From positions 18,439,829 to 18,503,828 of the forward strand of contig NC_052677.1 in the NCBI RefSeq assembly GCF_016802725.1: DNA of 64,000 nucleotides. Reading direction: 5' to 3'. The stretch comes from Solenopsis invicta (lineage: Eukaryota; Arthropoda; Insecta; Hymenoptera; Formicidae). The notes below the pieces were generated by a model. That model did no database searches. It was not told the origin of the DNA and worked only from the letters and a program-made list of their open reading frames with translations. How positions within the stretch are numbered: the first letter of the stretch is position 1; the number at the start of each line of letters is the position of its first letter. Made by a program: the position numbers and the translations under genes. Positions 23,718 through 37,278 of the stretch are shown here, one piece after another.

Positions 23718-25766
23718 TAGGTACGTAGTCTCGAGAGGTCGTTCGCGCTCCTCGCGCTCTCGAGATCTCTCCCTGGCGTCCCTGTAATTTCGGCGAACGG
23801 CGAAATTAACGCGGTGTCTTGGATGCTCCATTTATCCCGTTAATGTAATTTAGCATAAAATCAAGCGGAGGATTACGCGCCGGATCATGCTAACATCTCC
23901 GACCAGACCACTGCGTCTGACAGCCGGAGCGCGGAATTGACGCCAAATTGTTGCGAGCTGCGAGCGGAAATTGCAGATTGTAGCCGAGATGAACGATGTG
24001 GTTTCACGTCTAAAATCGAAGTGTTCCACGTCACAGATCAAATAGCAAATTATCAGGGAATTCTGGGCGTAGGGCTGATACTTCTGGTGTAAACGCGTCT
24101 GACTCTTCAGATGAATAATTCGCGTATTCGCATGTTTATATAGAGACGTCTATTTAACTTTGCACGGGATAATTTACTAAAACGTGACGTCTATTTCTGT
24201 TAAGTTGAACTTTAACGTCGTAATTAGGTTACTATTAGCATTACGGGCGCTCATTAAACTCTGATCAAACTTTGAGCGAGTAATATTCCGTATACATCGA
24301 TTATGATAACTATGTCGTTAGGCGAGCGAGTAAAATACACGGAGAAAGTCTGACACGGAGAAAGTCTGCAAAGTCTCGCGCAGAGTCTCGGTCCATCTTT
24401 CTTTTCTCCTCTCGGATTCGAGCGAATAGTTTCGCGAGCAGGCGATACGCCAACAAATTGTTTATGAGGCGACAATAGCATTGACTCGGTGCTGGGGGAT
24501 AGAAGCGTTTCTGAATTCAAGGGTGCAGGAAAAGAGAGATGCAGGAAGCCGAGAGAACATCTCGCGAGAAGGACAATAGACGGGGACAATGCGTCATTCT
24601 GGCCTCCTGCTTTTGTTTTTATACCTCTTTGCTCCTTGCTCCGCTCGGCCGCGCGAGCGCGCGCGCGCGCCTCGGGCTGTTTCGAATTCTTCTTTCTCTC
24701 AGGGCAATCCGGAAACAAAAACATGTAATACGTCCTTGATGGCGCGAGCGCGGCTCGACGAATCACAAGATTTTTGCTCCGCGAGTAAAGCTCACCCTCA
24801 CGATTGCAACGCAATCTTTAACTTCTCGCAAAGATACACCGTCTACTTTCGACCACTATTCTACGAAATTTCTTCTACCAACTTCTCATCGTGGCGCGCG
24901 CGTTATTGAAAACGTAAACTCGAGGAGCGTCTGTCCTTTCACCATCCTGCCTTCCTGGCCTGAAAAGTTTTCTTTGTTGAATAGGGAATATAAATGCGAT
25001 CGACCTCTTCACGAGCGATGAGATTCCCCTAATTTTAATGGGCGTCATTTTGTCATTACTTAACATCTCTCTTGTCCGTAATCTCATTTCTTTTCTATTT
25101 CGACTAGTAAAAGTTTAATAATTTCTTAGCGACGTCGTCATTTTCGTTCTCGGCGAAGCGGAGTTGCGTTACAAGAGCCAGTCTCAAGCCTCAGCTTCAA
25201 AAGTACACTTTTCAACTAACAAGTTTGTATTTTTATTGAGTGCGTTCGCGCGGCGTAAGTGTATTCGGCATCAAATGCTTTACAGTTTACATTGTCCTCG
25301 TCCGATGACGGCCGGACATTTTTGAAAGGAAACTCGGTTCGTTAAAGAGCATGCTCGGCGAGATAAGAAAAGCGCCTTGCCGAGTCTCTCTCTTTGAGAA
25401 AGAGGTCGGTTGCATGCAAAAGAAATGAGCGCATGCAAAACGAATGCGTTGAAAAGACCCGGAGATAGGGCCTAGTCCAACGCGCGAGCGAGCGCGCGCG
25501 CTAGGTGAGGAAAAATGTAAACGGCTGTTTAAGATACAGTCTGTGTCTGAAATTTATGCAAAATACGTACTTTGGAATTCTTGATATTCGCGCGAAGATG
25601 CGTCACGGTATTCGCGCGCGCGTCAATTTACAAATTGCATGAACCGTCGTGCGTTTCTTTTCCGCGGGAATTTCTATTCGCGGAATTTAGCGTATACGTA
25701 CGAGCGGCAACGCGCAGTTTCGCACCGCTATTTCATTCGAGCGCGAAAGTCGAAACCGTGTGCGCA

Positions 25767-25787
25767 CGTGTGTGTGTGTGTGTGTGT
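25767..25787. repeat. GT microsatellite
   Basis: About ten GT units after GTGTGCGCAC, ending before AGCGCG. It lies in a CpG-rich block. Confidence 0.9.
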
Positions 25788-28699
25788 AGCGCGACATATG
25801 CGTTTTAGAAAAGAATGTAACTAGCGTACTTTAAGCGAAGAAGCTACGTTACGTTCACCCGACGTAAAAGAAAGGAAAAGAGAAACGGAATTAGCACTTG
25901 CCGGCTGTTCCGCGAGCTTTCAAGCACGCAGCTGCGCAACGACGCTGAAAACTTTCCCGTTCTCGTTATGGCTGTTTATCTTTTTGCATACGCGGCGCGA
26001 ACAAGCGCGCCGGCTGCAATTACGCCGTGAAAGAAAACGAGTCGAAAGGAATGGTTCTAGTTATTCTTCCGAGGCCAAGATCTCGGGGGCAGAGATTCCG
26101 TAAAATGTTTCGCCAATCGCGGTAGAATTCTGGTTCTTTAATCAGGTTGCTTTCGAAGCGTGATATAGCGCGTGAACGATTGAATTTAAAATCTTGCTAC
26201 AGTGATTTTCTTTCTGCATTGAAAATATAAATAGAGGAAGAAGGGATAAAATGGCGACATTAAAGTTTGTCAATTTTTCCTAATTTCTGTGATAATGTAA
26301 AAACAATTTCTTTTTTTTTTAGATTCACTGAAAAAGCTTTTATATCAGTTATAAAAACTGTTAAATAAATTAGAATTTTAAAAAATTCAATCTTTTAAGG
26401 ACATATCAACTTTGTCATCGTAATATAATACAATTTTGTTTACAATAAAAAAGAAACTTGACGCTGCTAAATCGAAAAAACAAAACAATTTATAAGCAAT
26501 AATAATTTAATCTTTGTATGTGTGAATTTATTGCTTTATTATAGTTATTATTACTTTATTACTTAATTATAGTTGGAGATTTTAACAAGGTCGAATTTTT
26601 TTACATTAAATTTTTATTTCAATTAAAGTTTTATTAATTTTTCATTTTGCACTGTTACATTTAAATTGTTTATTATTAAATTTCGTATTCCATTAAAATA
26701 TAATATTTGGATTGAAATAGAAAGACTTTTAAATGAGAATACAATGGTACATAAAAACTTGGATTTTATTTTGTAGTGCAGTCGTACAACAATTATATTT
26801 CGAGGAAATATATTCTCTTTCTAACTGGCGTTATTTTAAAATTTCATTTTTTTTTTAATACATATTATTTGAGTTGATTTAGATTACACATTTTTGTGAT
26901 ATATTGAATAAAGAATAATAAAAAATTACTGTAAGATTTACTGTAATTTCTCCTTAATTTTACTATAATATAATAAACAAAAAAAATTATAGATACAGTC
27001 AGAGCATTTGTCGTTATGTTATCCTTTTGTGGGCAGATTGAAATCAAACTATCAAATAAAAATTATTTATTATTATCTAAAATGAATGAAGCAGCGGCTC
27101 ATCATATTTATTTATAAAAATTAACAAATCGACATCTTACCCTCCTTTCCTCTATACACGTGCGCAAGTAATTTAATAAACTGTAAGTTAGTGAAAAATT
27201 TATATTTGGCAAATAAGCTGCGTATTAAAGCACTGCTACGCTCCGTGGGAATTAACTGTAATTAAAACGTAATTGTGTCGTGTTTCATAGACTGTACTTT
27301 TCCACAACAATGATGAATAACTGGAATAAAAATGTCTCTTTAGTCAAGCTATTTATATCAAATGTATATCTCTAGAGAGTGCTAGACAGCGAAAATCAAT
27401 TCTTTTGTAATGGGATTAACAATTCCCAATTTTCCTCTACGAGATCACGCAAGAGATTATATTTTCACACAGTATTCCGTTGGTGATATAATTACTGATC
27501 GTTTGGATAATTAAATAGAATGTAAAAAGCAGTGTGCCGAGACAAAAAGTGAACGAACGGGAAAAGCGATTCTACTATGAATAGAGATGGCGCGGGAAAC
27601 TTTTCTATGAACCCGTCACGCACAATATTTGTCATCCCGGTATGTGCGTCACTATAACGAGTTACTTGTTTATCCGTAGTTTTGCTGCCGTTTTGCATGA
27701 CAAAAAGCAAACGCGTTCACGCGTTACAAAGCTTGGAAGAGACACGACAAAAGTATCGTGTGAGGATTCCGGATTTTTGATTAAACGTACGTCGTCTGCA
27801 GTCGATCAACGAAAGAATAAAAAATAAAACAAATAAATAGGATAAAAGAAAACTCTTCTTATTACGATAGATATTGAGAGCAGCTTGAATGTGCCGACTT
27901 AACGTGACAAGGAAATGAAACTCAGGATCTGACAACGCGCCACGCGAAATGGCTTGCAAGAAGCCGTAACGATAATGTGGCTGAAATGATGGCAAAGGAA
28001 CGGTATAAGAACGGTTGGCAATATCCCGCGATATCTGTGCGCTCGTTCAGTGGAAAAGAATCGAATTTTAGTAACGCGGGAAGACAGACTTGGCACACAT
28101 AAGATGACATTTCGCAATGCCGCATCGAATGGCGGATTTTTCGTCCTTCTTTGCGCGCGCCCGCGCCCGCGCCGCGAAGGGACGAGAAATTTCCGTTCGA
28201 TCTTATTGCGGCAGCCTCGGGGAAGAAGGCGCAAATTTGCGCTATCACATCGGACACCCAGTCCATCCATCACAGCTGCCACTGTTCTTTCTGGCGGAGA
28301 TGAGACCGCGATACACTCAAAGAATCCAACGTGCCCTCGGTCTGCGGTCGAACATGTCGAAAATCTTACGAACGGGACACCTGTCAAATTAACCGCAAAC
28401 AATTTGTACCGGAGCACAAAAGCGGAATCGAATCGATTGAGCCTTGTGGGAACACCGCGGAAAGCGGCACACGAGGATATTGACGCTTAAACTCGATAAA
28501 CTGTTTTTAAGATAATTGCGAGTTTGTGATTGAATAAAAAATATCAAGTTGCGTCGTGTTAACGAAATTAAAACTTTGAAAGATCGGCCATTAACGTCTT
28601 TTCTCACGATTATGATTGATCGGTATACATCTGAAATTCGTTTCATCACCGTCGAATGCACAAAAACCAGAAATTTTGAAATTTATATATATATATAAT

Positions 28700-28748
28700 A
28701 TTTAGTTTTTATACCATATACATACATATATGTGATATGAAAACTAAA
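28700..28748. repeat. short AT-rich hairpin
   Basis: ATTTAGTTTTTATACCATATA pairs with TATATGTGATATGAAAACTA on the far side of a five-base loop, with a two-base bulge. The stem is about 21 bp. It is preceded by a TA tract at 28,684-28,697. It is too short and AT-rich to call a microRNA precursor. Confidence 0.6.
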
Positions 28749-30804
28749 TTCTCTTTAGAAAAGAGAAAAATATTTTCACTTCAAACTTCAAACTGGAAAG
28801 TAACGTGTTAGCGCGTGCGGAATTTCAATCATTCGGATAAACAAATTAGAATCACAATTGATAAATCGTTTAACGTATTTTCCAAACTATGTATGCGGGC
28901 AAACTGCAGTTTGTTGCATAAAATAATTATGCTCGTTTTACGGCACGTCTGTTGTCATTAACGTGCGCCCTACAAGCACGTGTGTTATCATACTAACCCG
29001 TAATCATGGGACGCAAACGCGCGCTTTGATGTGGACATTCGATGCTGTCAATAACGTAAGTACCGCGATTCGCCATTACATAGGATTCAAAGGGACGCGA
29101 GATTTATCGATATCAAGGATATCTCACTTTCATTCGTGCGCGCTCGTTAGTCGGTCGATGGACACGCGATTTTACCGAGTCTCGTCACGTTACGAGTGTA
29201 CCAATCACGTCGATGGGAATAAGCTTTGTTATAGAAAAGCTTTTTGTTACCTAACGCGCTATTATTTTATTAACGACATTAGTACTCTTTCATTGATTCC
29301 TCATGGAAATCCGCGCTCGCTGCGAACCAATTGGAATCGGCACAATTAATTTACACATGCATATCGGCTTTGTTACGTCATATTTTTCACAAAAATGTTT
29401 CTTTTTGAGAAAATAGCAAGCGCGCGCGACCTCGTTCTCATTAACTTGATTTTTCGCAAATTGGCCGGTAATTTCTCTGCCAATGCGACGCGTCGCGACG
29501 TGTGTTTCCAATGTACGGAACTGACTTGAACGTTGCGTTCCATTAATTTATATATGCGGCCTCTAATTTCCGTGTACACGTAGGCAAACAAGGCGTATTT
29601 GATAGTACGCTCGAGCAGGAACGCATGCAACTTGGCCGGATCGTAGTCGCGTGATCCCGGAGAGAGCGTCTTATCGATTGGTATATTAGCTCGACAGGCT
29701 CACTGCGGGCTAAAGGACGAGAGGATCGGCAACGGGGTGGAGGCGGGCTTGAGAGGGATGGTGGCGGCGGCGTCGTCGTCGTCTATGTCCCTGATACGGG
29801 GCGCGTATACATACGTACATACATAATATTCGAGCTACCGTAGGCGTGGTCACCGGACGGATAATCTATGTCGTATGCGAGAGGCCTCGTAATTCCGCTC
29901 GGACGCATCGCTAAGTAAAGGGTTATTGGCAACCGTCCTCGCCCAGCGACTCACACGGACGCGGCACTCGTAGTAAACGCGAATTGCCAGATACGACGGA
30001 TACGGGAGAGCGATTAGGCTACGGTTATGGCCGGTTTGGCTCGGCGCGCCTCGCGTTTACAGAGCGATACTATTTACCCGGCGCATACAGGCCGAACCAA
30101 TTAAGGCTTATGTGCTTTTGTCACCTTCCGACAGGGTAAACTTCCTTCGGGCAACATGTCGGCATTGTGACGTCTGTGTGCTTCCTTAGCATGCGTAACG
30201 TAAACTCGCCACAGAGTTGCTATCCCCTAAAATCCGAGCTCAACTCTATGATGCACTCCGGGATGCAAAGCTCCGGGATGCAAAGTGACCCTTTACGCTC
30301 CGCGCGGTAATGGCTGTAGAGCTTTTTAAGGATAATGCAAAGAAACCGCGTTTTGAATACACGTGGTTTATGTAATTTGTCTTTGTGTCGATGACGATAT
30401 GAAGATTTAGTTAGATTGTGTATTATATCCGGTCTAACTGTCAGGTATAAGCTAAAAATTTTACCGCCATACACCCGCAATCGTTTTTATCGCGATATTA
30501 TCAGGTGTTGAACCTGGCGCGTCAGTCGGCTGGCCAAAAATAACAATGGCCGGAATATCCGCGTGTCTCTCTAATAGATATATCGGACGGTGCGATTGCG
30601 GTCGAAAAGCTCTGATCGCAAAAACGAATTTGCGAACGCGCGAGCGGTCAGTCGCGCGATTTACGTTCCGGCCAATTAATTTGGCCATCGAATCGGTGGG
30701 GAGATAGCTGCAGCCAGCGCGATGATCCCCGTCACGGTATGTACTTGTAAGTCGCCACACTACATAGTTCGAGCATGTTACGAAAGGATAGGTACAGTCG
30801 TGTA

Positions 30805-31204
30805 CATGGCAGGTAATGTGGAACACCCATTTTCAAATTAACATTACTTCAATAAATGTTAACAAAATTTAAAATAGTGGCTCTAGTATGACGGATCAAA
30901 ATGTTGACTTTTGTTAGATTTGAGTGAGACTTGTAATTCATTTCGAAATTTTGAATAGAAATTCATAATCAATGATTCTAAAGTAAATACTCTATGATAA
31001 ATAATAAGTTATGTTGTGTCACGTGTAACACATTTATGTGTTATGTCTTATTAATATTCACTGGAGAAACTGATTCTAAAATTTGAATTCTCATATTTAA
31101 CATCTAACGTTCCTCCACTGTACGCAGAATCTAAGGTGCGAAAGAGTTAAAAAACAAGTCTCTATTCCATATCAGTAGCCTATTTCATATTACCTGTCTT
31201 TACC
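30805..31204. mobile_element. 400-bp TA-flanked MITE (family 2, copy 2)
   Basis: The left end shares GGCAGGTAATGTGGAA and then CCATTTTCAAATTAACATTA with the copy at 23,453. The right end (CATATTACCTGTCTTTACC) is its imperfect inverted complement. TA flanks both ends (30,803-30,804 and 31,205-31,206). The leftmost few bases of the terminal repeat are degraded. The interior is longer than in copy 1 and holds a small hairpin (AACACAT / ATGTGTT near 31,030-31,045). Non-coding. Confidence 0.7.
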
Positions 31205-34200
31205 TACGCGTCTGCTATTGGCAGGATCGATATACATGCGATAATAGAAGCTATAGGACATTCCTCTCTCTCTCTCTCTCTCTCTCTGCCCCCTTCCTCT
31301 ATCTCCCCCACGTTCATTGCCTAATAGGTCATACGCGGCGTGCACCCGAGCCACACGCTGCCGTCGTTCCACGGGCTTACGTACTCGGTCGCATCGCACC
31401 GCGCGCGTTAATCCGCACGTGCAAATTCGCGACGAGTTTGTATCCTCGAGCGTGCCGTGCATAGTTGCAACGAGCGCGCGGCTCACGTCGGCAGCTCGAC
31501 GACGACACGCTCGGATCGCGACGATGGCTTCAACCCGGATTGACCTTAATTTTTTATTTTACGTACACAATTTACGAACTCCACCGCATCTGAATGGAAT
31601 CTTTAGAGAAAAAAATAAGAATTAGAAATCTATATTTTGGAGCACGATAACACTGAGCAATGAAAAAATTAACTTTATTTTGCCTTATGGTTTAACAAGT
31701 CATTTCTCATGCATTTGATACAATCTAGATGTCCATCGTATCAGGATTTTGAAAAATCTGCCGTTAAATTTGCTAAAATTTGCAATTTATAGATAGGCAT
31801 TTATAGATGGTCAACTGGCTAAGACACCTATACGGAATGTAAAAAGATTCAGGTCCAACCATAACAATATTTTTCGCAACAAATTTTTAACAGTTTTCGG
31901 GATAAAATTTGGAAAAATGGATATACTTGAACCGCGTGACTCCTTTTCCTTTTTAAGTAAAAATTTGTTATGCCGCGTGGCAATAAATTAACATATAGAA
32001 TCTTTGCTAAAGCTCTTTTAAGAAACAAAAAAAGAAAAATTGTTCTATAACCGAGATATTTATCTGCGAGTTCTGTATTAATAAACTCGCGCAGAATCGT
32101 CGGGGGCGGATTATTTTTCCGGAGCAGCGAAAACGTTATTAAAGCATCTCGTACTGACCCGAGTAGAGGTGTATTTTACTCACCACGCATAGCGACACGT
32201 GTCTCACGTCTCTCGCATTTGTATGCGTCTTCAGGAAGCACATGGTGCGTTTAACGTCGCGAAATTTCGTGCGCTCGGAGCATTGAGAAGCGTCGAGAAA
32301 TTATTCTTTTGTGCTTTTACTTTCGTAAAGCGTTAACTGCGGCGTTAACGGAGCTCTCTTAACGTCTTGATAACAATGCCGAAAACTAATGCTGAAAATT
32401 AAGGAAACGCGCGGCGACGTGATGCATCTTTGTTATCGACGCATCGCGGGGAATTTGTCAGAGGCGGGAGTAATTGCGAAACTTCGATATTCAGCGGAAC
32501 ATTAATCATCAATTGTGACTGCAATTTCATCACGTAGATAACGAAGTGACCACTCGGATTCGGATACACTCGGCTCGTGTCCAAACTTTCTTCCTCGCGT
32601 GGAAGCATAAAGAAACTTTTTTAATTGCAAACTTTCGAATGTCGTCGTGACGCGACGGGTTACTTGGAGCTCAATGTTAAACATATTTGCGAGTTATTGA
32701 CACCGTAAATATTCGCCCGATTATCGATATTAAGTGCTTATCGACTGTTGACAAGCAATTTCCCGGTCGTTTGCTCGTTGCACAGGTGTGCTTACATCAT
32801 TTTTATTGCAAAGGTTACGCAATCCAGAAACCAGCAGTAGCCTCGGGGGTTACACATCGTAAACTGTTCAAATGCGCCGCACATAACTCGTCGCAAGTAA
32901 TAGCTCGTCTTCATGAATGTTAAAGAGGATGAGACTTACGCGGCATCTTGGAGTGTTCATCATACCAACCAGATGCATACTGCGTTTCAAGCGACACTTT
33001 CCTGAATATACTGTTTCCTGGAAGTAATATTTAACAAGAAAACTACCCGTTATTTATAAACCTGTTTTGCATTGCGGGTGAGCCCCAATCCTACGTTAAA
33101 TTTGCGTTATTATATAAATTTTATTAAAAAAAAATTAAACTTGATAATACGGAGCTAATCCTGAAGATTAGTTTAGAAAGTGATTTTTTAAAAGTTGGAG
33201 AGAATAATTATTTAAGAGAGAGGGGTCACTACCACTGAAGCCAAAAAATTATATCTAACTTTAGTGGTTCATTTGTAGTATTATAGAATAATTAACTTAA
33301 TCAAAAATCAATCGTATCTACAATAATTTGAAAGTGTTGTTAGCACGCACAAAACAAGATGTAATCTGTTTTCTTGACTATGTTCATTTCTCATTTATTT
33401 CCTATTTCAGGTAATAAATATTGCTTGTACTAATTGTAAGTAAACATAAAATATTAATGACATACGATTTATGCGACTGATACGCATTTAGCAATTCCCC
33501 CACTGATTATGAATTACAGAAATAATTGTTTTATATAAATTGTTGCCGTACTTTCTTCTTTTCTTTTAGTATTTTTTATTTGCAGCTCCTATCTTTTCTC
33601 TCTATCCCTTGTACCAGAAATAAAGCATAAACGATGATTATTTTTGAAGAAAAAAAAACAATATTAATATCAAAAATTAATGTATGACGCAATTTTTATA
33701 AAAAAACGCGTTCTCGGAATACGTACATTTTCTTCGCGACCCAAATAATACATACGTCAGTCGAATAAGTATCACAAGCTGTCGATACATCACGAAGGGA
33801 CAACGGCGCGGCTAGCGTGAGCATGTCCGCCGGACGATATCTCTGGCCGATAACCCGGGGGCCCGAAATCTGGACGTGAGCACATCGATGGTACGGTATG
33901 GCGGCTGGCTACTGTGGCAGGGAGGAGCCAATAAAACACACGTGGCGATAAATCGCGCGTGGTCGCGCGGGCGTCGCCGAGCGGGCAATAATGGGCGCCT
34001 CGTGGCCGGCAGGAGGGAAAGAGAGCGCGAGAGAGAAAGGGAGAAAGCCGGTTTCCCGGGAACAGTCGGAAACCGAGAGAAGGGTTACTTTCTGGTGCTA
34101 CATATAGGAGGGCCCACTCGGCAACCGTCCATCCGTTCGTCCGAAAGCACTCGTGTACCGTGATCTATCGCCTTAACTCCTACAACGTCCAGTTCTCGGT

Positions 34201-35637
34201 CCTGGTTGTTGAGAAGCATCTCGTACGGTCTCGCCTCGCCAACGATGTTATTACGGGTCACGATTACGCGTTTTGATTATCAATATCGCCCTGAAGCGAT
34301 TTTGATCGATCTTGGGCACCACTGTCAAAAAATTTCATGTAAAATTATACCTATTATAATGAGTAATTTTTCAACTTATAGTTGTGAATTTGCACGCGTT
34401 TGCAATATGCAAGGTAAAAATTAATTTTTATCTTGTAATTAAGCAGAACTAAAATTTACAATATGTATGACAAATTATAAAAATGATAATGCAGCGATAC
34501 TTTTTGCAATTGTATTATTATATGTTCAAATATTGTCTTTCTATCATACATATTGTAAACAATAGATTGACTACTGTACTCGCAGTGCACAGTGTACTAG
34601 GCAAGATAAAATTTTCGCGCATGCATGGAATGCTGATCGGATTATATTTTAAAGTGATATGTAGAATTACTTATAATACGTAATGTTACAAAAATTTGGA
34701 TAATTATATAAAATGTTTAAAATATTCTGTCACGCACAATTTTCCAAATAAGATATATTTATACAATTAAAGCAAATCTACATATTTTTTGTGGAATTAC
34801 TTAATTTCTGTAAAATTATGATTTTGTTATATTTATAGGACTAATCATGTAATGTCTATTATTTATAAATTTACTAAATTCTTTTACAATTACCTAGAGA
34901 TCATTGAACTTTCTCTTCTTTCGAACAATTACGACGAAAGAATCGAATGAAGTGAATTGAAGTTAGCGATTCACCTGCCGGAACGATTCTCTTGGCAGGT
35001 CTGCTCAAAGCGTACATCACATTTCATGTTTCGTAAAAAAAAGCTTTTGAAGAAAGTATTCAAGCCACTAGCGCGGCTCGAGTTAATTGTGTTACAAGTA
35101 CGCGGCTGGGAGAATAATTTCGTTGCAAAATGTGGATGCTTTGAAAGATGATGTTATAAAACGATGTATTCTTCGAGAACGTTTAGAAAATCCAGAAGAA
35201 ACCGTTAACCACGAGTTGGAGCATTTTTCTTTGTAACTGACGATTGTATACATTGTAAATATTTCTTGCAAAAAGTAATTTTGATCGTATAATTGCGCGA
35301 GATATCTTCAGTTGAGGCTATTTGAATTTAATTATGTAATCTGATTAGCATCGGAGGAGTTACAGTTATGAATTATATTATAAAGAAAAAGAAAGAGTTA
35401 TATTATAGAGTGAAAGAGAAAAGTTTTTCGATATTGTTTTCAAGACTAAATTTTGAAATGAAATTTTTCTCTTCTTGTTTAATGTATATATTTTTTCTCA
35501 TTATCTTTTGTACGGTGAAACTCCGTACTGTAAATCGATATGGCCATTAAGAAATAGCAATCGACAGCTGACAGTTTCTCGTAATGATCCGTTTTAGCTA
35601 CCTCTTGAAACTTGTTCGAAGAAATTAAGAATGACGC
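31205..35637. other. non-coding stretch, no gene recognised
   Basis: A CT tract at 31,264-31,287 opens the stretch. GC-rich parts at 31,310-31,520 and 33,770-34,200 alternate with AT-rich DNA. A weak TATA-like CATATAGG sits at 34,101. Frames reach about 100 codons (31,317-31,625 plus; 33,876-34,163 plus) without recognisable motifs. Confidence 0.45.
31264..31287. repeat. CT microsatellite
   Basis: About twelve uninterrupted CT units (GAGAG on the minus strand). Confidence 0.9.
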
Positions 35638-36040
35638 GTAGTTTTCCAGACGCTGGAAAAATTAATTTGACAGATTGAAATCGGTTGTCGTAGGTATTCT
35701 ATTTATCGGGCACTTAATTTTATTTTTCTCCAAGCTGTTCTGAAAACGTCGTAAAAATTGAATTATAGAATAAGCGCGTGACCTTATTTAATTAAAAGAC
35801 TTCGTTATTAATTATGGCATAATCAGTGCCTACTTCACCTATTGAGGAGTTCTTCGAATGCTGGAAAAATTAATTTGACATATTGAAATCAGTCGTCGAG
35901 AGTGTTCTATTTAACGGACAACGATATTTCATATTTATTTTATGTTTACTCAAATGTCGTAACCGAATTACAGAATACAAGCGTGGTGTCATAATTAAAA
36001 GACTTCGTTATTAATTATAACATAATTAATACCTTCTTAC
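35638..36040 (+). repeat. tandem duplication, ~208-bp unit
   Basis: Two adjacent units are aligned by CTGGAAAAATTAATTTGACA at 35,653 and 35,861, a period of 208. Each continues through an ATTGAAATC block and a GTTCTATTTA-like block. Each closes with TTAAAAGACTTCGTTATTAA. The copies differ by substitutions and short indels. No coding potential. Confidence 0.8.
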
Positions 36041-36337
36041 AATGTTCTCATGTAAAATTTTTTGCCCGTTATATTGTCCGTTATATTATTAAATATGTGT
36101 AATACGACAAGTTGTCTCAACATCGATCGGAAGAGGCTCGAGAGAATACCTTATTACAATTCTTTTTTGATTTTCTTACATGTTTAGATAAGAGGAATTT
36201 TCAGGTGCGAGTAAACAATTTCGTTGAATGTATCTGATAGATATCCCCTCAAGGGCAAATCGAAGTGTTCGTTTCTCATTCCTCCTTCTCTCTAGACATT
36301 CAATCAGAAAAGTAATTACTTCGATACGAATTATACT

Positions 36338-36368
<31 letters not shown>

Positions 36369-37237
36369 GCTTTTATTCATTTTTATATTTAATTTAGTCG
36401 AAAGAATTATTTTTTATTTTGTGTATCCGTTTCGCAAATTCAAGTTAAATTTTGTTCAGCAAAATAAATTTAATTGCGAGGAAAAATCCTGCTGTTTGCA
36501 AGAATATAAAAAATATTGCATTCTATTTTTTTTTTTGAATATGTAAATATGATGAAATAATTTTTGAAGTTTTTTTTCAAATGTAACTCTGTATGCGTAA
36601 AATATTTATGTATTTTTATTTAATATTACATGAATATATGCATATATATTCCCTCAAGGGATATAGTAATAAGGTAAACAGGTACCTTTTAAAAATAAGT
36701 CAATAAATAAATAATTGATTAAATTGAAATGTGAGTCAAAACATTTGCGCTTATAATTGTATCATGCGTTCTAGTGTGTTTTTAAAAGAAACGTACTTCT
36801 CAAACAGTTAATTAAATAAAGTTACTGAAATTGCACACGAAAATCTAGTGCCGGCTATTATGGTCATGCTTTTTATTTTTATTTTTTAAATTTAGTTTAG
36901 TACTTAAAGCCTTTGACTGAAATATTATTTTATGATTAAATTGTCTCAGTAACATCCAATAAAATACATATCTGATTATTTACATCATTTCGTTATTTCG
37001 AGAAGGGAATAGTCGAAATCAAAATGTGAGTTTCGAAATAAATCCTCAGTGTGATAAAAATTTAAGCCTTATCGCAAAGCAAACTTTCGATACGTTACAG
37101 ACTATCATAAAGTTCGTTCGTAAAACCAAAAAGTATTCGCGTAAGCGGAATTTCGAAAATGCCCTTTGTATCACCGCGCGTCCTAAAGAGACGTGTTACT
37201 TTTTGATACAATCGCGCACTACGATAGCAACCGCTGC

Positions 37238-37278
<41 letters not shown>

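Larger units (their letters stand above)
23718..30804. other. non-coding stretch, no gene recognised
   Basis: Alternating GC-rich blocks (24,350-24,920; 25,400-26,150; 28,120-28,480; 29,620-30,080) and AT-rich blocks (26,200-27,100). It includes short GC alternating tracts (24,652-24,671) and a GGC/GTC tract at 29,761-29,783. The longest frames are 186 codons (24,254-24,814, minus) and 172 codons (27,899-28,417, minus), both heavily overlapped by frames on the other strand. No domain, RNA gene or well-formed exon is seen. Confidence 0.4.
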
